Assembly: GCF_033283405.1 (NCBI RefSeq)
Contig: NZ_JAWMQR010000001.1
Coordinates: 1,178,001 to 1,242,000 of the forward strand
DNA length: 64,000 nucleotides
Direction: 5' to 3'
Source: Halioxenophilus sp033283405
Lineage (GTDB): Bacteria; Pseudomonadota; Gammaproteobacteria; Pseudomonadales; Cellvibrionaceae
Part shown: piece after piece, positions 42,809 through 50,550 of the stretch
Layout of the letters: the number at the start of each line of letters is the position of its first letter
Position numbering within the stretch: the stretch's first letter is position 1
Made by a program: the position numbers and the translations under genes
Notes under the pieces: generated by a model
What the model saw: only the letters and a program-made list of their open reading frames with translations
Told to the model about the DNA's origin: nothing
Database searches by the model: none

Positions 42809-42937
42809 TAAACCATGGCTCCTAATTATTATTTCAGCTTGGTTGGGACGGAAGGCAGTATACTCCCAAACCGCACCGGTCGAGAACCGTTATACCCACA
42901 GTTAGCGTGTCCAAGCCTAGGTATTGCGTCCCAACGT

Positions 42938-42951
42938 CGACACCGTTGTCG
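42938..42951. promoter_or_regulatory. Inverted repeat in AraC/SDR divergent region
   Basis: CGACA-CCGT-TGTCG, a perfect 5-bp-arm repeat, about 90 bp before the SDR start. Related CGACA words recur nearby (42977 region). It is a possible AraC-type half-site pair, weakly supported. Confidence 0.3.
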
Positions 42952-43041
42952 GTTGTTAGCCACAGCCCAGTAACCGACACTACGCTCCAAGTCACATAAG
43001 AATAAAGCCGCTATCGATCGGCGGCGATACAGGAGGACTCA

Positions 43042-43863
43042 ATGACTTCATCTTTATTTGATCTATCTGGAAAAGTTGCCCTAATTACCGGTGGCAACAG
43101 CGGTATCGGCTTGGGCTTTGCCCGCGGCATCGCTAAACAGGGCGGCTCCATCGCCATCTGGGCTCGCAATGCTGAGAAGAACCTGGCTGCAAAAGCGGAC
43201 CTGGAAGCCGCCGGCGCCGCGAAAGTGATTACCTATCAGGTAGACGTCTCATCAGAACAGGCGATAGTCGCCGGTTACGAACAGCTGATCGCCGATTTCG
43301 GCCGTGTTGATTGCGTGTTTGCCAACTCCGGTCGCGCCTCGCGTTCCCGCTCCGTGCTCACTCTGGATGCCGAAGAGTGGCACGATCTGCTCAACGTCAA
43401 CCTGCACGGTGCCTTTTTCACCCTGCGTGAAGGGGCCAAGCAGATGGTCAAGCGCGCCGAAGCCGGTGAGCCAGGTGGCTCTCTGGTCTACTGCGGCAGC
43501 CTGTCGATGTTCCACGGTATTGCCGGCATCAACAACTACGCAGCCTCCAAAGGTGGCATGGGTGCAGTGGTGCGCGGTATGGCCGCCGAGCTTGGCAAGT
43601 ACGAGATCCGCTGTAACAGCATCGCCCCAGGTTACATCAAAACCGGCATTGGCACCGATGGTGATATGCCGAAAGAGATGGCCGAACGCATTGCCCAGGT
43701 CGACGCCCATTTCGCCAACAAAACCCCGATTCACCGGGTTGGTAAACCAGAGGACTTCGAAGGCATTGGCGCCTACCTCTGCAGCGACGCCTCCTCCTTC
43801 CACACTGGCGACACCATCGTCATTGATGGCGGCAGTCTGGTCTACCCCTCTTACGCTTTTTAA
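43042..43863 (+). CDS. Short-chain dehydrogenase/reductase
   Basis: 273 residues with an AGGAGGA ribosome site. Cofactor motif TGGNSGIGLGFARGIAKQGG; FANSGRAS stands in place of NNAG; YAASKGGMGA gives the catalytic Tyr-Lys. It leads a three-gene plus-strand operon with the alcohol dehydrogenase 15 bp away. It is divergent from the AraC regulator. Confidence 0.9.
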   Translation: MTSSLFDLSGKVALITGGNSGIGLGFARGIAKQGGSIAIWARNAEKNLAAKADLEAAGAAKVITYQVDVSSEQAIVAGYEQLIADFGRVDCVFANSGRASRSRSVLTLDAEEWHDLLNVNLHGAFFTLREGAKQMVKRAEAGEPGGSLVYCGSLSMFHGIAGINNYAASKGGMGAVVRGMAAELGKYEIRCNSIAPGYIKTGIGTDGDMPKEMAERIAQVDAHFANKTPIHRVGKPEDFEGIGAYLCSDASSFHTGDTIVIDGGSLVYPSYAF

Positions 43864-43878
43864 GCCGGAGGAGACAGA

Positions 43879-44886
43879 ATGCACCTACTTAAAATTCACG
43901 GCTCCGGCGACGCCCGCCTGGATGACTACCAGCGTCCCGAGGCCGGCCCCAACGATGTCATCGTAAAAATGAAGAACTGCGGCATCTGCGGCAGTGACCT
44001 CACCTACATTAAAATCGGCGGCATTCCCACCCCCGGCACCATTACCGCGCTCGGCCATGAAGGCTCTGGGGAAATAATGGAAGTCGGCAGTGCCGTCGAC
44101 GGCATCAATGTCGGCGACCGGGTAATCGTCAACCCAATGCAGACCCCGAGCAATATCGGCAGTGGCGGCCCGGAAGGCGCCTTTACCGAAGAGCTGCTGG
44201 TGCGCGAAGCCAGACTGGGCATGTCGATTCTGCCGATCCCGGCAGGGATCCCCTATGAGATCGCCGCCATGTGCGAACCACTGGCCGTGGCCATGCACGG
44301 GGTTAACCGGGCCGAATTAAAAGCCGGTGACAAAGCAGTGGTTTTTGGCTGTGGCCCTATCGGATTGGGCATGGTGCTCTGGCTGGTGGATCGCGGCATT
44401 GATGTGGTCGCTCTCGACCTGGCCGCCGAGCGCCGGGAGCGAGCCCTGGCTCTGGGTGCCCAGGCGGCCCTGGATCCAACCCAAATCGACCTGCGCGCCG
44501 AGTTGGCGAAACTACATGGCGAGGTGCCATCCTATGGCCGCGTCGGCGTCGGTACCGATGCCTTTATTGATGCCGCTGGCGCCCCCAATATCCTCAGCGA
44601 GGTGGTAGCTATCGCCAAATACCACTCGCGCATGGTGATTACCGCCGCCCACATGAAGCCGATCGAGTTTCCTGCTGGGCGCATGCTGACCAGCGAGATG
44701 ACCATCACCACCGCCATGGGCTACCCCACAGAGATGCCCGACGTCATCGCCGCCATGCCCCGCCTGCAGGATAAGATCGCCAGCATGATCAGCCACCGCC
44801 TGCCACTTTCCCAGGTTTTGGATGGCCTCAAGATCGCGGCCACGCCGGAGTCCTGCAAGGTTATGATCAATATCGACGAGGAGTAG
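43879..44886 (+). CDS. Zinc-dependent MDR alcohol dehydrogenase
   Basis: 335 residues. NCGICGSDLTYI supplies the zinc Cys, GHEGSGEIMEVG the His-Glu pair, and FGCGPIGLGM the Rossmann loop. It lacks a clear structural-zinc four-Cys loop, as in sorbitol/threonine dehydrogenase relatives. A GGAGGAGA site precedes the ATG. It oxidises a secondary alcohol with NAD(P). It is followed by the MBL gene with 4 bp between them. Confidence 0.9.
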   Translation: MHLLKIHGSGDARLDDYQRPEAGPNDVIVKMKNCGICGSDLTYIKIGGIPTPGTITALGHEGSGEIMEVGSAVDGINVGDRVIVNPMQTPSNIGSGGPEGAFTEELLVREARLGMSILPIPAGIPYEIAAMCEPLAVAMHGVNRAELKAGDKAVVFGCGPIGLGMVLWLVDRGIDVVALDLAAERRERALALGAQAALDPTQIDLRAELAKLHGEVPSYGRVGVGTDAFIDAAGAPNILSEVVAIAKYHSRMVITAAHMKPIEFPAGRMLTSEMTITTAMGYPTEMPDVIAAMPRLQDKIASMISHRLPLSQVLDGLKIAATPESCKVMINIDEE

Positions 44887-44890
44887 CGGC

Positions 44891-46123
44891 GTGAGCGACG
44901 ACAATAAAAAGCCGCATTTGGCCTCTCTGGTTCAGGCCGGAGAGGGTCAGACCGAAGCGGTAAAAATCACCGATTACATCCACATGACGAAGGACATCTC
45001 CAACGCCTACCTGGTCAACACCAGCGACGGTGACGTGTTGATCAACACCGGCTTTATGGCCAGTACCGAGCGCAACAAAAAACTGTTCGCGCCGGTACGC
45101 AGCGGGCCGCTGAAGTACATTCTGCTAACCCAGGCCCACGCCGACCACTACGGTGGCGTGCCCGCCCTGCGTGAAGCCGGCACCCAGGTGGTCGCCCAGC
45201 AGCGCTTTTTGGAGACTTACAAGTTCTTCGAACGGCTGATGCCCTTCCTGAAGGGCCGCTCTGCCAAGCTCTGGTCGGGCACAGTTAAAGGTCGGGATCT
45301 GCCCATTCCTGTGTTCGAGCCGGATATCACCTTCGATGATCACTACCAGTTTGAACTGGGTGGGCGCCGCTTTGAGGTGATCCACACGCCAGGTGGGGAA
45401 TCACTGGATGCCGCAGTGGTTTGGCTGCCAAAGGAGCGGGTGGTGTTCACCGGCAACCTGTTTGGCCCGGTGTTTATGTCGATGCCCAACCTCTGCACCA
45501 TGCGCGGCGATAAGCCCCGCTCTGCCAAATTATGGCTGGAGTGCTTGGACAAGGTGCGCAAGCTGGGTGCCGACCTGCTGATTACCGGTCACGGCGAGCC
45601 CATCTGCTGTACCAACGAGATTCGTCAGAGCCTCGACACCATGTACGACGCCGTCTCTTACATCTTTGAAGCCACGCTCGATGGCATGAATGCCGGCAAA
45701 GATGTCTACACATTGATGCGGGAGATCCAGCTGCCGGAGAACCTTAAACTGGGCGAGTTCCACGGCAAGGTATCCTGGGCGGTACGCACCATTTGGGAGG
45801 AGCACGCCGGTTGGTTCCATTTGGACTACACCTCTAGCATGTACGCCGTGCCACGCAGCAGTGTCGCCGCTGACCTGGTCGAACTGGCCGGTGGCTGCGA
45901 GCAATTGGCCGAGCGGGCTGCCAGCAAGCTGGCGGCGGGCAATGCCGTGGAGGCGATGCATCTGCTTGAGGTGGCGCTGGATGCCGAGCCCACTAATCCC
46001 CAGCTGCTCACCGTCAAGGCGCAGGTGTTGCAACAACTGCTGAAAGAGTCTGGCGGTAACAATCTGAGCGAAACCATGTGGCTGAAAACGGAGTTAACCA
46101 ATACTCAAAGCACACTTGGCTAG
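44891..46123 (+). CDS. MBL-fold hydrolase, alkyl-sulfatase-like
   Basis: 410 residues from a GTG with GAGGAG upstream. The metal motif is LTQAHADHYGG, in which the usual first His of HxHxDH is Gln81; His83, Asp85 and His86 are kept. Later metal residues are in HTPGGESLDA and TGHGEP. From about 290 to the end the sequence matches the alkyl-sulfatase dimerisation region (ERAASKLAAGNAVEAMHLLE). SdsA-type enzymes cleave alkyl sulfate esters; the protein is shorter and the motif changed, so another esterase or lactonase function is possible. Confidence 0.85.
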   Translation: MSDDNKKPHLASLVQAGEGQTEAVKITDYIHMTKDISNAYLVNTSDGDVLINTGFMASTERNKKLFAPVRSGPLKYILLTQAHADHYGGVPALREAGTQVVAQQRFLETYKFFERLMPFLKGRSAKLWSGTVKGRDLPIPVFEPDITFDDHYQFELGGRRFEVIHTPGGESLDAAVVWLPKERVVFTGNLFGPVFMSMPNLCTMRGDKPRSAKLWLECLDKVRKLGADLLITGHGEPICCTNEIRQSLDTMYDAVSYIFEATLDGMNAGKDVYTLMREIQLPENLKLGEFHGKVSWAVRTIWEEHAGWFHLDYTSSMYAVPRSSVAADLVELAGGCEQLAERAASKLAAGNAVEAMHLLEVALDAEPTNPQLLTVKAQVLQQLLKESGGNNLSETMWLKTELTNTQSTLG

Positions 46124-46147
46124 CCAAAATTCGACCGTACAAGCATT

Positions 46148-46175
46148 AAAAAAGGGCCGGTATCGGCCCTTTTTT
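46148..46175 (+). terminator. Terminator after MBL gene
   Basis: Stem AAAAAAGGGCCG (46148-46159) and CGGCCCTTTTTT (46164-46175), loop GTAT, ending in T7. The 178 bp after it to the next gene show nothing else. Confidence 0.9.
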
Positions 46176-46353
46176 TGCGTCGGAAACCCGGAATTTCAGC
46201 TATTTCACCCGATTACAGTAATCCCGGAAAGAATAGAGATTTGCCTGCTGCTGAATAGAAAAAAGGTAATGGGGAGGTGAAATTCGGGGCTTGCCACCGA
46301 TGAGTTATCGGCCCACCAGCGGCAAAGTTCTGAGGGTAATTTCTGCTCAACAA

Positions 46354-47133
46354 TTAACGGGGCTGCATACGAATGGCGCCATCCAAGCGGATGATTTCAC
46401 CATTCACATAACCATTGCGCACCAGCTCCAGGACCATGCTGCCAAACTCATCGGCATCGCCTAAGCGCGGTGGGAAGGGGACCATTTTACCCAGCGCAGC
46501 TTTCATCTCCGGGGTGGCCCGGGCCATGGCTGGGGTATCGAAAATACCCGGCTGAATGGTGTTACAGCGGATGCCTTCACGCGACAGGTCGCGGGCGATA
46601 GTCAGGGTCATACCATTGATGGCCGCCTTCGCAGCCGAATAGGCCGCCTGCCCCATCTGCCCCTCCACGGCAGCGGCCGAAGAGGTGTTAATCAACACAC
46701 CGCGCTCACCATTGATGGGCTCAAGCCCCATCATGCCTTCGGCCGCACGGGTGATGCAGCGGAAGGTACCAACGGTATTGAGCTTGATAACCCACTCAAA
46801 TTTATCCGCGGGAAAGGTTTTGATCTCGCCGGTTTCCTTATCGCGGCGGGCGGTGACAACTGCATTGCCACCCCCGGCACAACAGACCAGAACCCGCTCC
46901 TGGCCATTGGCAGCACGGGCCTTGGCGAAGGCCGCATCAACGCTCTCATCAGACAGCACATCCACCTGGCAAAAGATGGAACCTGTCTCGGCTGCGGCCT
47001 GCTCTCCGGTCTCCTCATTCAGGTCAAAAATGGCGACCTTCACACCCGCTGCCCGCAACGCTTTAACGGTGGCAAAACCCAAACCAGAGGCGCCCCCGGT
47101 GACAACGGCTGCCAGTGAGGAATCTATTTTCAT
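46354..47133 (-). CDS. SDR, 3-hydroxyacyl-CoA dehydrogenase type 2-like
   Basis: 259 residues. TGGASGLGFATVKALRAAGV, CCAGGG and YSAAKAAING are intact, and the insertion with RDKETGEIKTFPADKFEWVI is as in 17-beta-HSD10/3-hydroxy-2-methylbutyryl-CoA dehydrogenases. It could oxidise a hydroxyacyl-CoA in beta-oxidation. It is divergent from the CoA transferase operon at 47351, which makes a CoA substrate plausible. Confidence 0.9.
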   Translation of the reverse strand: MKIDSSLAAVVTGGASGLGFATVKALRAAGVKVAIFDLNEETGEQAAAETGSIFCQVDVLSDESVDAAFAKARAANGQERVLVCCAGGGNAVVTARRDKETGEIKTFPADKFEWVIKLNTVGTFRCITRAAEGMMGLEPINGERGVLINTSSAAAVEGQMGQAAYSAAKAAINGMTLTIARDLSREGIRCNTIQPGIFDTPAMARATPEMKAALGKMVPFPPRLGDADEFGSMVLELVRNGYVNGEIIRLDGAIRMQPR

Positions 47134-47291
47134 GTGCTACTCTCCCGCGTACTTTTATTAAGCCGCATCTAATGCGTGGTTGTTTTGTGAACACCCAAGA
47201 CATTGATTTTGCAGCTATTTTATCGGCTGGTTTTGGGTCCGAATTGAACCCTGTTTTGAATGGAAAAAACTTATACCGTAAAAGCAGGACA

Positions 47292-47320
47292 TATACAACA
47301 ATGCTGTTGAATAGTATAAT
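47292..47320 (+). promoter_or_regulatory. Promoter of the CoA-transferase operon
   Basis: TATACA (47292-47297) and a perfect TATAAT (47315-47320) are 17 bp apart, 30 bp before the ATG at 47351. A small inverted repeat CAACA-ATGC-TGTTG (47296-47309) lies in the spacer and may be an operator. A GAGGAG ribosome site follows. Confidence 0.7.
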
Positions 47321-47350
47321 GCCGCAGGTCGAGAATGTGAGGAGATAATA

Positions 47351-48577
47351 ATGACGCAGGTAATGAAAGGCGTTCGAATCCTGGAAGTAGCGCAGTTTAC
47401 TTTTGTTCCCGCTGCTGGGGCGGTATTGGCAGACTGGGGGGCTGACGTTATTAAAATTGAACACCCAGTGCGCGGTGATACCCAGCGCGGTTTTGTTAAA
47501 TTGGGCGGCATTGATACCAACCCCAACCGCAGTCCCTTCGTCGAGCACCCCAACCGCGGAAAGCGCAGCGTCGGTGTCGACATCTCCAAACCTGAAGGTA
47601 TGGAAGTCATCTACGAACTGGCCAAAACCGCCGATGTATTCCTCACCAACTACCTACCCAATCAGCGCCAGAAAATGGGCTTTGATATCGAGCATATCCG
47701 TAAGGTGAACCCCAACATCATCTACGCCCGCGGCAGCGCCTTTGGCGATAAAGGTCCTGAGCGCGATGTCGGAGGCTTTGACGGCACCGCCTTCTGGAAC
47801 CGCAGTGGCATTGCCGACGCCATGTCACCGAAAGAGCTGGGCGGCCCCATCTCTCAGGGTATCCCCGCCTTTGGCGACTCCATTGGCGGCATGAACATCG
47901 CTGGTGGTATCGCCGCCGCCCTCTTCCACCGCGAGCGTACCGGCGAAGCTGTAGAGCTGGATGTCTCCCTGCTGAGCACCGCCTGGTGGGCAGCCGGTAC
48001 CTCCATTGATATGGGTATTGAATCCGGTACGGTAATGGCCAACCGAATGCCTCAATCCGGTGCCAACCCCGGTAACCCACTGATGGGTAACTACTACGCC
48101 TCTGACGGCGGCGTTATCAACATGTGTACCCTCACCCCCGGGCCGCACATCAAGAATTTCTTCCAGCACATCGGCCGCCCTGAGTGTGGCGAGGACGAGC
48201 GTTTCTCCACACCCGAAGCACTCATGAAAAACTGGGAAGCCGCCAGCGAAATCATCGTACAGGCCTTTGCCGAGAAAGAGTTCAAATACTGGCGCGAGCA
48301 CCTGAAAACCTACTCCGGCCAGTGGGCGCCGGTACAAAGCCTGCTGGATATCGCCTCTGACGAGCAGGCATTGGCCAACGACATGCTGTTTGAAGTGGAA
48401 GCCGCAGACGGCGGCGAGCCAATCAAACTGGTGCGAGGCCCAGTGCAGTTCAACCACGAACCCGTGGTTACCTCCCGCGCCCCGGTCGCCTCCGAACACA
48501 CCGAACTGGTGTTGATGGAGCTCGGCATCGAGTGGGAAAAAATCGAAGAATTAAAAGGAAAAGGCGCCATCGCCTAA
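47351..48577 (+). CDS. CaiB/BaiF (class III) CoA-transferase
   Basis: 408 residues, normal length for the family. VRILEVAQFTFVPAAGAVLA opens the CoA-binding fold; GADVIKIEHP and the RGSAFGDKGPERDVGGFDG segment follow. The catalytic Asp is likely in GIPAFGDSIGGM. It transfers CoA between acids. It leads an operon with a small protein and an acyl-CoA ligase, under a well-defined promoter. Confidence 0.9.
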   Translation: MTQVMKGVRILEVAQFTFVPAAGAVLADWGADVIKIEHPVRGDTQRGFVKLGGIDTNPNRSPFVEHPNRGKRSVGVDISKPEGMEVIYELAKTADVFLTNYLPNQRQKMGFDIEHIRKVNPNIIYARGSAFGDKGPERDVGGFDGTAFWNRSGIADAMSPKELGGPISQGIPAFGDSIGGMNIAGGIAAALFHRERTGEAVELDVSLLSTAWWAAGTSIDMGIESGTVMANRMPQSGANPGNPLMGNYYASDGGVINMCTLTPGPHIKNFFQHIGRPECGEDERFSTPEALMKNWEAASEIIVQAFAEKEFKYWREHLKTYSGQWAPVQSLLDIASDEQALANDMLFEVEAADGGEPIKLVRGPVQFNHEPVVTSRAPVASEHTELVLMELGIEWEKIEELKGKGAIA

Positions 48578-48614
48578 TTGTTTTTTGTATTAATTGAAGG
48601 TGACGTGAATAACT

Positions 48615-48905
48615 ATGAAACCAGGAATGAAACTTAAAAGCGCTGTTTGCAATACTGAAGTAATGGTTATCCGTGGTAGCGGCCTCGTAGTTGAGTGCGG
48701 CGGCGCACCAATGGCCGAAGCAGCACCGGCGGAAAAAGGTGCTGTCGACGCCAACTTTGCTGGTGGTACCAGCATGGGCAAACGCTACGTGGATGAAGCA
48801 GGCACCGTGGAACTTTTATGTGTAAAAGCCGGTGAAGGATCACTGTCTATTGACGGAACTCCGCTGCAACTCAAAGACGCTAAACCACTGCCCTCCTCTG
48901 ACTAA
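48615..48905 (+). CDS. Small conserved protein of unknown function
   Basis: 96 residues, not recognised. It begins KPGMKLKSAVCNTEVMVIRG and contains a GGTSMGKRYVDEAGTVELLC block; Cys12, Cys28 and Cys68 are spread out, without a clear metal pattern. The middle is acidic and Ala-rich. It lies 37 bp after the CoA transferase and 17 bp before the ligase, so it is part of this acid-activation operon, perhaps as an accessory. It has no signal peptide or membrane segment. Confidence 0.75.
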   Translation: MKPGMKLKSAVCNTEVMVIRGSGLVVECGGAPMAEAAPAEKGAVDANFAGGTSMGKRYVDEAGTVELLCVKAGEGSLSIDGTPLQLKDAKPLPSSD

Positions 48906-48922
48906 GCGCCAGAAACCGCCCT

Positions 48923-50413
48923 ATGAATATTATCCTGCTATTACAGATGGCGGCCGATGCCGGTCCTGACCGGGTCGGCTTGGTGTGCGATGGGCGCCGC
49001 TGGACCTACAGCGCGCTCTACAACGCCGCCAAAGGCGCCGCAGAACTCTTTGTGAAAAGCGGCTGTGCCCACGTTGCGCTCTTGGACGAGAGCAGCGAAG
49101 CGGCACCCATCGCTCTGTTTGGAGCGGCGATCGCCGGAATTCCTTACGTACCTCTCAACTATCGCTTGGCTGATGCCGATCTGGGCGCACTGCTCGACCG
49201 AGTCAAACCTGCCTATGTGATCGGTGACGTCGATCGGGTCAACCGCTTAAGCGAAGGCCACACCTGTGCCTCCCGCGATGCCTTTGTTGCCGCTGCGGAA
49301 GCGGCCGCTGAGGGCGCTTCCGATGAAGAGCGTGAAGGTGAAGGCATTGCCGCCCAAATCTTTACCAGTGGCACCACCGCTGCCCCCAAAGCCGCCCTGC
49401 TGCGTCACTCCAACCTGCTCGGCTACATTCTGGGCACAGTGGAGTTTATGGCTGCCGCCGAGGAAGATGCACAGCTGGTGTGTGTACCGCCCTACCACAT
49501 TGCTGGTATTTCAGCGCTCTTGAGCTCCATCTATGCCATGCGTCGCATCGTTATGCTGCCCGCCTTTGACCCGGACAGCTGGCTGAAACTGGCGGAAGAG
49601 GAGCAAGTTACCAACGCCTTCCTGGTGCCAACCATGCTGGCGCGCATCATCGCCCGCATGGCCGAAACCGGTAACTCAACCCTGCCCAGCGTGCAGGCCA
49701 TCGCCTATGGTGGCGGTCGCATGCCACCAGAGTTGATTGCCCAGGCGCTGGATCTCTTCCCGAACTGTAACTTCACCAACGCTTACGGTTTAACCGAGAC
49801 CAGCTCCACCATCGCGCTGTTGACCCCGGAAGATCACCGTACCGCCCATCAATCCGATGATCCCAAAGTCCGCGCCCGCCTGGGTTCTGTGGGTAAACCA
49901 CTGCCCACCGTGGAGTTGGAAATTCGCGACGACGAGGGCAATGTACTGCCTGCTGGCGAGCGTGGCGAAATCTACGTTCGCGGCGAGCAGGTTTCCGGTG
50001 AATACCGCGAGAAGAGCGCACTCGATGCCGACGGTTGGTTCCCCACCCGCGATGCCGGCTACCTGGATGACGAAGGTTATCTGTTCCTGGCCGGCCGTGC
50101 CGACGATGTCATTGTCCGCGGTGGCGAGAATATCTCTCCCGGTGAGATTGAGGACGTACTGGCGACTCACCCCGCCATTGCCGATTCGGTCGCCGTTGGC
50201 GCACCCTCAGTCGAGTGGGGCGAAGCGGTAGCCATTGCCGTGGTCGTTAAGCCCGACCAACCCGCTCCGAGCGAAGATGAGCTTAAGATCATGATCAAGG
50301 ATCGCCTGCGCTCCTCCCGGGTACCGGAGAAGATACGCATTGTTGACGAACTGCCCTACAACGAAATGGGCAAGTTGCTACGACGTGTAGTACGGGAGTG
50401 GTTTACCGCCTAA
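48923..50413 (+). CDS. AMP-forming acyl-CoA synthetase
   Basis: 496 residues. Phosphate loop TSGTTAAPKAALLRH, adenine motif NAYGLTETSSTIALL, hinge GRADDVIVRGGENISPGEIE and C-terminal lysine in PYNEMGKLLRRVV are all intact. It activates a carboxylic acid to its CoA thioester. It ends the operon with the CoA transferase and small protein, followed by a strong terminator. The substrate may be a breakdown product of the pathway here. Confidence 0.92.
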   Translation: MNIILLLQMAADAGPDRVGLVCDGRRWTYSALYNAAKGAAELFVKSGCAHVALLDESSEAAPIALFGAAIAGIPYVPLNYRLADADLGALLDRVKPAYVIGDVDRVNRLSEGHTCASRDAFVAAAEAAAEGASDEEREGEGIAAQIFTSGTTAAPKAALLRHSNLLGYILGTVEFMAAAEEDAQLVCVPPYHIAGISALLSSIYAMRRIVMLPAFDPDSWLKLAEEEQVTNAFLVPTMLARIIARMAETGNSTLPSVQAIAYGGGRMPPELIAQALDLFPNCNFTNAYGLTETSSTIALLTPEDHRTAHQSDDPKVRARLGSVGKPLPTVELEIRDDEGNVLPAGERGEIYVRGEQVSGEYREKSALDADGWFPTRDAGYLDDEGYLFLAGRADDVIVRGGENISPGEIEDVLATHPAIADSVAVGAPSVEWGEAVAIAVVVKPDQPAPSEDELKIMIKDRLRSSRVPEKIRIVDELPYNEMGKLLRRVVREWFTA

Positions 50414-50456
50414 AGGCCGGACTGAAAAACGTCGTTACAAATGGCCCAGTGCCAAC

Positions 50457-50490
50457 AAAAAAGGCCGCAATGGAAATTGCGGCCTTTTTT
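50457..50490. terminator. Strong terminator after ligase operon
   Basis: Perfect 15-bp arms AAAAAAGGCCGCAAT (50457-50471) and ATTGCGGCCTTTTTT (50476-50490) with loop GGAA. It can work on both strands and also lies after the convergent sulfatase gene. Confidence 0.93.
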
Positions 50491-50550
50491 GTTGTTCAGA
50501 AGTTACCAAACTTGAGGTTGTTGGCCCACAACAACCTCAAACAGACGCTA

